Below, in pieces: positions 1 to 5,087 of a stretch of 5,087 bases of DNA; within the stretch, counting starts at the first letter, position 1, and every line of letters starts with the position of its first letter. The notes below the pieces were generated by a model. It worked only from the letters and a program-made list of their open reading frames with translations. It made no database searches and had not been told where the DNA came from. The position numbers and the translations under genes were made by a program. The stretch comes from Bacillota bacterium (GTDB lineage: Bacteria > Bacillota > UBA4882 > UBA8346). The stretch covers positions 9,032 to 14,118 of the forward strand of contig DNPP01000277.1 of the NCBI GenBank assembly GCA_003501365.1. The letters run 5' to 3'.

Positions 1-3
1 ACG

Positions 4-417
4 ATGCATGCAATAACAGCACATTCGCCATTGGAATTACCCTATACGGGTCAACAGATATCCGCCGGATTTCCCTCCCCTGCCGAAGATTACTTGGAGC
101 CGGCGCTTGACCTAAATCAAGAATTGATCAAAAACCCCAGTTCCACTTTTTATGGCCGGGTTAAAGGGTTTTCCATGAAAGATGCCGGCGTAGATAACGA
201 AGACCTACTGGTGATCGATAAATCGTTACCTTATCGTAACGATGCCTTAGCGGTATGTTTTATCGACGGGGAATTCACCTTGAAAAAAATCATCCGGGAG
301 CATAACCGCCTGATACTGATGCCGGCCAATCCGGACTATCAGCCAATCATCGTGAAGGAGGATGCCGAGTTTATGATTTGGGGTATTGTAACTTATATTA
401 TCAAGAAGGCCTATTAA
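4..417 (+). CDS. umuD: UmuD, SOS mutagenesis auto-protease (LexA/S24 family), UmuC partner
   Basis: The 137-residue product closely resembles UmuD (139 residues in E. coli). In that family RecA-DNA filaments trigger self-cleavage, giving UmuD', which joins UmuC to form translesion polymerase V. The cleavage site is seen as Ala21-Gly22 followed by FPSPAEDY, where E. coli has Cys24-Gly25. The nucleophile is Ser57 in GFSMKD and the general base is Lys94 in GEFTLKK; they align with Ser60 and Lys97 of E. coli. The N-terminal arm of about 21 residues is of normal length, so the ATG at position 4 is probably the true start. However, only three bases lie upstream, the frame stays open to the window edge, and the ribosome binding site cannot be seen. 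The stop codon overlaps the umuC start by one base. SOS control through LexA is expected from the family, but the promoter is outside the window. Confidence 0.93.
   Translation: MHAITAHSPLELPYTGQQISAGFPSPAEDYLEPALDLNQELIKNPSSTFYGRVKGFSMKDAGVDNEDLLVIDKSLPYRNDALAVCFIDGEFTLKKIIREHNRLILMPANPDYQPIIVKEDAEFMIWGIVTYIIKKAY
403..409 (+). promoter_or_regulatory. Ribosome binding site that fixes the umuC start
   Basis: AAGAAGG lies within the last codons of umuD, seven bases before the ATG at 417. It supports that ATG over the upstream in-frame ATG at 378, which would add 13 residues and place umuC well inside umuD. Confidence 0.6.
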
Positions 418-1676
418 TGTTTGCCTTAGTTGACTGCAATAATTTCTATGTCTCTTGCGAACGGGTATTTAATCCAAGCCTGAACTCAAAGCCGGTAGTA
501 GTCCTCTCGAATAACGACGGCTGTATTATCGCCCGCTCCAATGAGGCCAAACAAATAGGCATCAAGATGGGTGCGCCATTCTTTAAAACCGCAGATCTGC
601 TCCGGGCTAACCAAGTAGTCATCTGTTCGTCCAATTATCCGTTATATGGAGATATGTCGGGGCGGATCATGAACACTTTAGGGCAATTTACTCCGCAGCT
701 AGAAGTTTATTCGATTGATGAAGCTTTTTTGGATCTAGCCGGAATATCAACTGATCTGAATGAATACGCAATCCAAATTCATAAAACAGTCCTGCGTAAC
801 ATCGGTGTCCCAGTGAGTATCGGCATCGGCCCTACCAAAGCCCTTGCCAAGACTGCCAACTATTATGCCAAAAAAATACCGGAATACAAAGGTATTCTGA
901 TCCTGAACCGGCAGAAAAAAATCGAGGATGCCTTACGGCAATTTGCAATCAATGAGGTCTGGGGTATCGGGCGGCAATATGCCGACTTTTTAAATAAACA
1001 TCAGGTGAAAACCGCCTGGGATTTTATTCAGCTACCGGATGAATGGGTCCGTAAAAATATGACCATAACCGGCCTTCGCATCAAAAAAGAGTTGACCGGC
1101 ATCTCCTGTTTGCCGCTGGAACAGGCGCCGCCCGACAAAAAATCCATCTGTACCTCCCGCTCTTTTGGCAGTCCCCAGACCGATCTAGAGTCTATCCAAA
1201 AAGCAATCGCTTCCTTTGCCGGTCAATGCGCCTATAAGTTACGCAAACAAAAAAGTTGCGCCAATCTATTAATCGTATTTATGCATACCAATAAATTTAA
1301 CCCGTACGAATCCCAGTATTCGCCGAGTTTACCTTTCCGGTTACCGGCGGCCACTAATAGCAGTCTGGAGCTGGTTAAATATGCCTTATTAACTTTGGAG
1401 AAAATATATAAAGCGGGCTATCATTATCAAAAAGCCGGAGTCATGGTAACGGAGATCGTACCCCAAGATCAAGTGCAGGGCTGCTTGTTTGATGAAATCG
1501 ATCATGGAAAGCATGGCGCCATCATGAAAGCCCTTGACCGGATAAATGCCAAGTATGGGCCGGACACTCTCACGATGGCGATTCAAGGCGGCAGTACCGA
1601 CTGGCGTCAACGCCGGGAAAGAGTATCGCCAAGCTACACTACTTGCTGGAAGGATATTATCAATATCCAGGTTTAA
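417..1676 (+). CDS. umuC: UmuC, Y-family translesion DNA polymerase (Pol V catalytic subunit)
   Basis: The 419-residue product matches the length of E. coli UmuC (422). It copies past DNA lesions as the catalytic subunit of Pol V with UmuD'. The palm carries Asp6 in LVDCNNFY, and Asp101-Glu102 in YSIDEAFLDL, the metal-binding acidic residues of the family; Tyr11 is at the steric-gate position. SIGIGPTKALAKTANYYAKK is at 134-153. A helix-hairpin-helix segment around NEVWGIGRQYADFL (179-192) is followed by the little-finger domain (about 240-350). QGCLF at 354-358 fits the beta-clamp binding motif QxxLF. The tail (about 367-415, ending in RRERVSPSYTTCW) is the small C-terminal domain typical of UmuC proteins. 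The start is the ATG at 417, which shares its A with the umuD stop and has a fitting ribosome binding site. The frame is intact and all key residues are present. Confidence 0.96.
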   Translation: MFALVDCNNFYVSCERVFNPSLNSKPVVVLSNNDGCIIARSNEAKQIGIKMGAPFFKTADLLRANQVVICSSNYPLYGDMSGRIMNTLGQFTPQLEVYSIDEAFLDLAGISTDLNEYAIQIHKTVLRNIGVPVSIGIGPTKALAKTANYYAKKIPEYKGILILNRQKKIEDALRQFAINEVWGIGRQYADFLNKHQVKTAWDFIQLPDEWVRKNMTITGLRIKKELTGISCLPLEQAPPDKKSICTSRSFGSPQTDLESIQKAIASFAGQCAYKLRKQKSCANLLIVFMHTNKFNPYESQYSPSLPFRLPAATNSSLELVKYALLTLEKIYKAGYHYQKAGVMVTEIVPQDQVQGCLFDEIDHGKHGAIMKALDRINAKYGPDTLTMAIQGGSTDWRQRRERVSPSYTTCWKDIINIQV

Positions 1677-1690
1677 CTAATTCTAAAAAC

Positions 1691-1725
1691 AAAGGGGCAG
1701 TCCGCAATATCGCGACAGCCCCTTT
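1691..1725. terminator. Hairpin terminator between convergent umuDC and ftsH operons
   Basis: AAAGGGGC (1691-1698) pairs perfectly with GCCCCTTT (1718-1725), and a shorter inner stem GTC/GAC (1700-1702 with 1714-1716) extends it. On the minus strand the stem runs into TTTGTTTTT, a good U-tract, so it is best read as the terminator of the ftsH operon. On the plus strand only TTTT follows before GAAAG, so termination of umuDC here is possible but weaker. Confidence 0.75.
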
Positions 1726-1755
1726 TGAAAGTCCCTATTTTGTCTCATTCTTTTT

Positions 1756-1777
1756 GGGGGAGAGAGCTCCCTCCCCC
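1756..1777 (+). terminator. Second GC-rich hairpin downstream of umuC, possible back-up terminator
   Basis: GGGGGAG (1756-1762) pairs with CTCCCCC (1771-1777) around an eight-base loop. On the plus strand CTCG and then TTTT follow, so the U-tract is short and displaced. It may help stop umuDC transcription that passes the first hairpin. On the minus strand it is followed by A residues and would not terminate. Confidence 0.35.
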
Positions 1778-1806
1778 CTCGTTTTACATTTCAATTACGG
1801 TTCAAT

Positions 1807-3294
1807 TCAGGCCGCTTTCAGTTGCTCCCTAAACCAGCTGCCGGATACCTTCTCCTTCAGTAACAGATCCTGAACCACTCGATCAATGACCGGATTGCGT
1901 TCCTTTAAAATGCTGCGCACCCGCTCCTTCTGCGTGTTAAGGATTTCGGTCATCACTTCGAAAAGTCGTTCTTTCCCCAAACAATCCTCCTGGACAATCC
2001 CTAAGCGGGACATTCCGGTGAGAATAATCTGTTTAGCGATATGGGTCGCTTGTTCAAAATCGTTACAAGCGCCGGTACTCCAGTCTCCATAAAACAGTTC
2101 TTCGGATAAAGCTCCGCCGAGACAAATACAGATCTGATCTTGTAAATATTCTTTGGTGTATAGATACTGTTCCTGGCTCTGGGCTTGTCTCATAAAGCCC
2201 AGCGCTTTGCCCCGGGGAATCACCGTCAACGTGGCCACCGACTCCGGCCGTAAAATTTCGCTGAGCAAAGCATGGCCCACTTCATGGATAGCTACGCGTT
2301 TTAACTCAGCCGCATCGGGTTGGCGTTCCAATTTTTCACCCATCATCACTTTATCAATAGCCTCGCGAATATCCTCTATCAGGATCTGATCATGATTCCG
2401 CCGGTAAGCCAAAATAGCCGCCTCGTTGAGCAATGACTCCAGGTGGGCGCCGGAAAAGCCGAACGTATCCTTTGCTACCTCTTCCAAATTTATCTCTTGG
2501 GCTAGCGGTTTCCCTTTAGCATGGATATTCAAAATATGAATCCGGCCTTCTTTATCCGGTAGATCCACTTTTACTTGACGGTCGAACCGGCCGGGTCGTA
2601 AAATCGCCCCATCCAATAAATCTGCCCGGTTGGTGGCGGCAATTAAAACGATCCTTACCGCTTCATTCTGCTTTAAACCATCCATTTCCACCAACAACTG
2701 GTTAAGCGTCTGATCGTATTCCAGATGCGAGCTATGATTGCCTCTTTTACCGGCAATCACTTCGATCTCGTCAATGAATATAATAGCGCTTCTTTTGCCG
2801 GCCTTTTGCGCTTGCTGTCTTGCTTTATTAAAAAGCTGCCGTACCCGCTGAGCGCCGACTCCGGCGTACATCTCCACAAAACTGGAACCATCAGCGGTCA
2901 CAAATGCTGAATCTGTATAACTAGCTGCGGCTTTAGCCATTAAAGTTTTGCCGGTACCCGGTGGTCCGGTGAGTAAAATCCCCTTTAAAGGACGAATACC
3001 CAATTTGCTCAATTCACCCTGGTCGCCGCGGACAAAATCAAGTGCTTCCAGTAATTCCCGTTTAGCTACCTGTTGACCGCCGATATCGTCAAAGCTAACA
3101 TTCACAGGCTTATTCGCCACTTGTCCGCCCAACATCTCCGGACTGCGCCCGAGCATCCGGCCTTGGGTAAAAAAGTATAACACGACTAAGGCGACACTTA
3201 TAAGCAGAAACGGCGTCAGATCGACTCCACACCAAAACAAAAATGCCAGTAGGCCGATACCGGCTCCGATTACCCATTCAATATGTTTCATCAT
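1807..3294 (-). CDS. ftsH: Compact FtsH-type membrane AAA+ zinc metalloprotease lacking the extracytoplasmic domain
   Basis: The 495-residue product is a membrane-bound ATP-dependent protease of the FtsH family, which extracts and degrades membrane and cytosolic proteins. Two hydrophobic segments (about 6-23 and 28-43) are separated by only a few residues (VDLTP), so the periplasmic domain found between the two spans of standard FtsH is absent. The AAA module has Walker A GPPGTGKT (110-117), Walker B IIFIDEIE (Asp175-Glu176), the pore segment FVEMYAGVG (139-147) and the second region of homology with ILRPGRFDR (231-239; candidate arginine fingers Arg233 and Arg236). The M41 protease domain has the zinc motif HEVGH (337-341) and the probable third ligand Asp412 in STGACND. 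It is shorter than the usual 600-650 residues because of the lost domain and a short tail. Start: ATG at 3294, with a second ATG directly after it. It overlaps the upstream gene by ATGA. A genome may also carry a full-length ftsH, so this could be a paralogue. Confidence 0.9.
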   Translation of the reverse strand: MMKHIEWVIGAGIGLLAFLFWCGVDLTPFLLISVALVVLYFFTQGRMLGRSPEMLGGQVANKPVNVSFDDIGGQQVAKRELLEALDFVRGDQGELSKLGIRPLKGILLTGPPGTGKTLMAKAAASYTDSAFVTADGSSFVEMYAGVGAQRVRQLFNKARQQAQKAGKRSAIIFIDEIEVIAGKRGNHSSHLEYDQTLNQLLVEMDGLKQNEAVRIVLIAATNRADLLDGAILRPGRFDRQVKVDLPDKEGRIHILNIHAKGKPLAQEINLEEVAKDTFGFSGAHLESLLNEAAILAYRRNHDQILIEDIREAIDKVMMGEKLERQPDAAELKRVAIHEVGHALLSEILRPESVATLTVIPRGKALGFMRQAQSQEQYLYTKEYLQDQICICLGGALSEELFYGDWSTGACNDFEQATHIAKQIILTGMSRLGIVQEDCLGKERLFEVMTEILNTQKERVRSILKERNPVIDRVVQDLLLKEKVSGSWFREQLKAA

Positions 3295-3842
3295 ACGGTA
3301 TCACCTCCAGATGGATTATTAATACGCGTTCCTGTTTGAGTGACGAACGGGACCACTTCATATAGGTAATTGGCCCCCTTTTCAAGCTGTAAATACATGT
3401 TGTCTTGTCCGAAATAAACTTTGGTTTTAACCCCGGAATAAGACTCTAGGGCCGTCTTGAGCTGAATATAATGGCCGGAAACAGCCGCTTCCTGAAGATA
3501 AAACGACAATTGGTAACGGAGACCCTCCAAATAATGATTGCGATTATCGTTAATCTTCAGCATTTTAATGGGTTGATTGTAATATAAGAAAACCTTTTGT
3601 TGAATGTTTTCTACAACTTGCTGCAAATTATCGACTTTACGTAATTTCAGAGTAACACTAACGCCGTCTTTCTCGGCCTTAACTTGAAAGTTCCGGATTG
3701 CCTTTATCCGTTGTAATTCCTGATGAAGTGGCTTTTCTACGCGAAATTTATTGGTCAGAAATTGCCCGCCAAAAAGCCCGCCGGCAGTAATTAAAAAGGC
3801 CAATATAATCAATCCGATTTGTAAATTCTTGATCTGTTTCAA
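3291..3842 (-). CDS. Single-span membrane protein of unknown family, coupled to the FtsH-like protease
   Basis: I do not recognise a named family. From the TTG at 3842 the product is 183 residues: a short positive N-terminus (MKQIKNLQ), one membrane span (about 8-26, rich in I, L, F, A and G) and then about 155 mostly polar residues. The positive-inside rule places this domain outside the cytoplasm. The domain looks alpha/beta, with alternating strand-like (VKAEKDGVSVTLKLRKV, 54-70) and helix-like (NLQQVVENIQQKV, 72-84) stretches; it has no cysteines and no evident catalytic motif. The frame stays open to another TTG at 3923 (210 residues) and has an ATG at 3890, but only the TTG at 3842 has a good ribosome binding site. 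The stop overlaps the protease start (ATGA). The pairing with a protease lacking its extracytoplasmic domain suggests that it serves as substrate adaptor, regulator or replacement domain; this is inference. Confidence 0.8.
   Translation of the reverse strand: MKQIKNLQIGLIILAFLITAGGLFGGQFLTNKFRVEKPLHQELQRIKAIRNFQVKAEKDGVSVTLKLRKVDNLQQVVENIQQKVFLYYNQPIKMLKINDNRNHYLEGLRYQLSFYLQEAAVSGHYIQLKTALESYSGVKTKVYFGQDNMYLQLEKGANYLYEVVPFVTQTGTRINNPSGGDTV
3301..3308 (-). promoter_or_regulatory. Perfect Shine-Dalgarno for the ftsH-like gene
   Basis: On the minus strand this reads GGAGGTGA, fully complementary to the usual 3' end of 16S rRNA. It is six bases before the ATG at 3294 and nine before the ATG at 3291, so either could be used. 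It lies inside the end of the upstream gene, so the protease can be translated strongly as well as by coupling. Confidence 0.8.
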
Positions 3843-3851
3843 TAAACTTAT

Positions 3852-3857
3852 CCCCCT
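3852..3857 (-). promoter_or_regulatory. Ribosome binding site that selects a TTG start at 3842
   Basis: On the minus strand AGGGGG lies nine bases before TTG at 3842-3840. The alternative ATG at 3890 has only a weak AAAGAA just upstream, and the TTG at 3923 has no purine-rich site. The downstream TTG also puts the membrane span at a normal distance from the N-terminus. Confidence 0.6.
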
Positions 3858-3972
3858 AACGTAAAAGACTTGTTTTTTATAATAAACCATATTCTTTAGC
3901 GTTTTATGACTAAAAGCATCCAAAGCGCCGGGCTAATGGAAGAATATAAACCGCAGCCTAGTTGACATAAAA

Positions 3973-3981
3973 ATTTTACCA
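3973..3981 (-). promoter_or_regulatory. Candidate extended -10 promoter for the membrane protein/ftsH operon
   Basis: On the minus strand TGGTAAAAT has the TGn extension and five of six matches to TATAAT. No good -35 hexamer is present at the usual distance, which an extended -10 can tolerate. The leader to the TTG at 3842 would be roughly 120 bases. A second candidate -10, TATATT at 3948-3943, also lacks a good -35. Confidence 0.35.
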
Positions 3982-4064
3982 CAAAGTGAGTATCGATAAT
4001 AGTGGCGATTATTGGATCAGAAATCAACATCCCAAAATGCATTATCAAACAATTCAACCGTGTA

Positions 4065-4095
4065 TTGGTCTTTTCTGGAGAAAAAATGCTATAAT
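4065..4095 (+). promoter_or_regulatory. Promoter of the flavoprotein gene (extended -10 TGCTATAAT)
   Basis: A perfect TATAAT at 4090-4095 is preceded by TGC, making an extended -10 (4087-4095). The best upstream hexamer is TTGGTC (4065-4070) at a long 19-base spacing, so the -35 is weak. Transcription would start near 4102, giving a leader of about 30 bases. Confidence 0.65.
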
Positions 4096-4116
4096 TATTT
4101 TAGTCTATTTCAAAGG

Positions 4117-4122
4117 AAAGGA
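4117..4122 (+). promoter_or_regulatory. Ribosome binding site of the flavoprotein gene
   Basis: AAAGGA lies ten bases before the ATG at 4133. A second, overlapping AAAGGA sits at 4112-4117, so the purine-rich tract is tandem. No competing in-frame start is better placed. Confidence 0.6.
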
Positions 4123-4132
4123 CTCGAAATAA

Positions 4133-4702
4133 ATGAAAATACTGATTTTATCCGGTAATCCCAAAAAGGACGGTCTCTGTCAGTCACTGATCAATGCGGC
4201 TAAACAAGGCGCAGTCCATGGCGCAGCTGAGGTTGAGGAGATCAGGCTCTGCGATCTGAGGTTAGATAGCTGCAAAATCTGCGGCAGCGGTTGGGGTACT
4301 TGCCGTGAGGAACATTGTTGCAGCTTTGGTTCAGACGGTTTTGATGATCTTAAAACCCGTCTTCAATCGGCTGATGCCATCATTTTGGTTACCCCAGTAT
4401 ATTGGGGGGAGACCACTGAAGCCTTTAAAAGCTTCATTGATCGCTTCCGCCGTTGTGAATATGGTGGGTCAGGCATCATCAGCAATAAACAGATTTTGTT
4501 AATCGCCTCAGCGGGAGGAACCGGGAACGGTCTTCTAACTTGCCTGGAACAGATGGACCGCTTCTGTCGTCATACCGGGGCGAGCATTTTTGATTATTTC
4601 GGAGTGAATCGCTGGAATAGCGACTATAAAAAAACTGCCATTCAAGCGGCGGCTCAGGCCTTGGCTAAGGGCCGCAAGAATGGAGACACGCTGCCTGGCT
4701 GA
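4133..4702 (+). CDS. Flavodoxin-fold NAD(P)H-dependent FMN reductase family protein with cysteine cluster
   Basis: The 189-residue product has the flavodoxin-like fold of the NADPH-dependent FMN reductase / iron-sulfur flavoprotein group, cytosolic enzymes that bind FMN and carry out electron transfer or reduce quinones and other small molecules. The first strand and phosphate loop are MKILILSGNPKKDGLCQSL (1-19). TPVYWGETTEAFKSFIDRF (87-105) is the family's second FMN-contact motif, and SAGGTGNG (126-133) is the third loop. Between them is a cysteine-rich stretch: Cys47, Cys50, Cys57, Cys62 and Cys63. Iron-sulfur flavoproteins hold a 4Fe-4S cluster with a compact cysteine motif in this region, but the spacing here (C-x2-C-x6-C-x4-C-C) differs, so a cluster is possible rather than shown. 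Other cysteines are at 6, 40, 108, 137 and 145. It is a single-gene unit with its own promoter and a terminator downstream. The physiological substrate is unknown. Confidence 0.85.
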   Translation: MKILILSGNPKKDGLCQSLINAAKQGAVHGAAEVEEIRLCDLRLDSCKICGSGWGTCREEHCCSFGSDGFDDLKTRLQSADAIILVTPVYWGETTEAFKSFIDRFRRCEYGGSGIISNKQILLIASAGGTGNGLLTCLEQMDRFCRHTGASIFDYFGVNRWNSDYKKTAIQAAAQALAKGRKNGDTLPG

Positions 4703-4759
4703 ATGATTGGATGATATAGAACCATTGGGGCTGAATCAGTTTATCATCACAAAAATAAA

Positions 4760-4789
4760 AATGCAGATGCCATAAGACGCATCTGCATT
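4760..4789 (-). terminator. Strong hairpin terminator of the sugar transporter operon
   Basis: An 11-base perfect inverted repeat, AATGCAGATGC (4760-4770) and GCATCTGCATT (4779-4789), flanks an eight-base loop. On the minus strand it is followed by TTTTATTTTTG, a classic U-tract, about 45 bases after the permease stop. On the plus strand the following bases (GATTATTAATATT) are AT-rich but not a U-run; it may still end the flavoprotein transcript, making it shared by two convergent genes. Confidence 0.85.
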
Positions 4790-4832
4790 GATTATTAATA
4801 TTAAATATGAATACCAGTCCTGAGGCAAATCG

Positions 4833-5087
4833 TCAGCCCTTAGATTTCGATTTGGAAAACACATCAAAGGAAACTGCCGCTAAAAGTACAAAACCCTTAA
4901 TAGCCATTTGCCAGTCGATACTAACACCCAAAATAGACATACCATTGTTTAGAACTCCCATTAGCAGACCGCCGACAATCGCTCCCACAACGGTTCCTAC
5001 CCCACCAAGCGTCGAAGCGCCACCGATAAAACAGGCTCCAATCGCATCAAGCTCAAAGCCATTCCCGGATTTTGGGGTCGCCGAGTT
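4833..5087 (-). CDS. mmsB: Sugar ABC transporter permease, C-terminal end (MmsB/GguB/XylH type), partial
   Basis: The last 84 residues of an inner-membrane permease are present; the gene starts beyond the right edge of the window. The sequence contains GNGFELDAIGACFIGGAS (8-25), GGVGTVVGAIVGGLLMGVLN (28-47), NNGMSILGVSIDW (47-59) and a final hydrophobic segment ending in FDVFSKSKSKG. This is the end of the BPD_transp_2 family, which moves monosaccharides such as xylose, ribose or galactose with a periplasmic binding protein and a double-domain ATPase. The NNGMSILG...IDWQ pattern and the lysine-rich tail fit the multiple-monosaccharide permeases (MmsB/GguB, XylH-like) better than RbsC, judged from memory. 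The exact sugar cannot be told from this fragment. The stop TGA (4835-4833) is followed by a strong terminator, so it is the last gene of its operon. Confidence 0.88.
   Translation of the reverse strand, partial: NSATPKSGNGFELDAIGACFIGGASTLGGVGTVVGAIVGGLLMGVLNNGMSILGVSIDWQMAIKGFVLLAAVSFDVFSKSKSKG

Larger units (their letters stand above)
3843..4132. other. Divergent intergenic region between the protease operon and the flavoprotein gene
   Basis: This AT-rich region of about 290 bases separates two divergent units. It carries a candidate promoter on each strand, described separately. Around 3991-4013 there is a TATCGATA palindrome (3991-3998) and a related pair CGATAAT / CGATTATT (3994-4000 and 4006-4013), which could be an operator but is short. 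I see no RNA gene and no convincing small coding frame. Confidence 0.5.

Noticed and set aside
378..416. Upstream in-frame ATG for umuC that would add 13 residues
   Set aside because: The residues it adds are not like UmuC, the family begins at MFALVDCNN-type sequence, and the ribosome binding site at 403-409 fits the ATG at 417.
459..471. CGAACGGGTATTT, partly like a Gram-positive LexA box
   Set aside because: The second half does not match GTTC and it lies inside umuC, not in front of the operon.
1643..1873. Open frame of 76 codons spanning the end of umuC, the hairpins and the end of the protease gene
   Set aside because: It runs through two terminator-like hairpins and overlaps two real genes in other frames; no ribosome binding site supports it.
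2725..2910. Open frame on the plus strand inside the protease gene, along with others at 1886-2092 and 2153-2389
   Set aside because: They lie opposite the conserved FtsH coding sequence, have no ribosome binding sites, and their products resemble nothing known.
3962..3967. Perfect TTGACA on the plus strand
   Set aside because: No -10 lies at 16-18 bases; the nearest TATAAT-like sequences are 23 or more bases away, and the downstream gene has a better promoter at 4090.
4305..4502. Open frame of 65 codons inside the flavoprotein gene
   Set aside because: It is an out-of-frame shadow of a gene with clear flavodoxin-fold motifs.
4760..4789. 11-base inverted repeat considered as part of a mobile element or repeat family
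   Set aside because: It is single copy in the window, has no transposase nearby, and is fully explained as a terminator by its minus-strand U-tract.

Overview
The window is a stretch of bacterial chromosome with five genes, all tightly packed. The features that hint at the host are strong purine-rich Shine-Dalgarno sites (one is a perfect GGAGGTGA), a TTG start with its own good ribosome binding site, moderate GC with AT-rich promoters, and a two-gene umuDC operon. Together these suggest a low-to-moderate GC anaerobic member of the Bacillota. A diderm lineage such as the Negativicutes is possible, because a separate UmuD next to UmuC is less typical of ordinary Gram-positives. This placement is inference; there is no rRNA or other marker here to settle it.

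Layout: (1) Positions 4-1676, plus strand, hold umuD and umuC, an SOS mutagenesis operon whose genes overlap by one base (TAATG). UmuD has the Ala-Gly self-cleavage site and the Ser/Lys dyad. UmuC has the catalytic acidic residues, a clamp-binding motif and the usual C-terminal tail domain. The operon promoter lies outside the window. (2) Positions 1677-1806 separate two convergent units and contain two hairpins, the first of which is a good terminator for the minus-strand operon. (3) Positions 3842-1807, minus strand, hold a two-gene operon: a small single-span membrane protein of unknown family followed by a compact FtsH-type AAA+ metalloprotease. They overlap by four bases (ATGA), so their translation is probably coupled. 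The protease has two membrane spans joined by only a few residues, so it lacks the extracytoplasmic domain of standard FtsH. The small upstream protein is mostly an extracytoplasmic domain, and may supply that part in trans. (4) Positions 3843-4132 are the divergent regulatory region. (5) Positions 4133-4702, plus strand, encode a flavodoxin-fold NAD(P)H-dependent FMN reductase family protein with an inserted cysteine cluster. (6) Positions 4703-4832 hold a strong terminator hairpin. (7) Positions 4833-5087, minus strand, are the C-terminal end of a sugar ABC transporter permease that runs off the right edge.

The units appear functionally independent: DNA damage tolerance, membrane protein quality control, redox chemistry and sugar uptake. 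The protease/partner pair is the most unusual element. I see no mobile element, CRISPR array, tRNA or rRNA.
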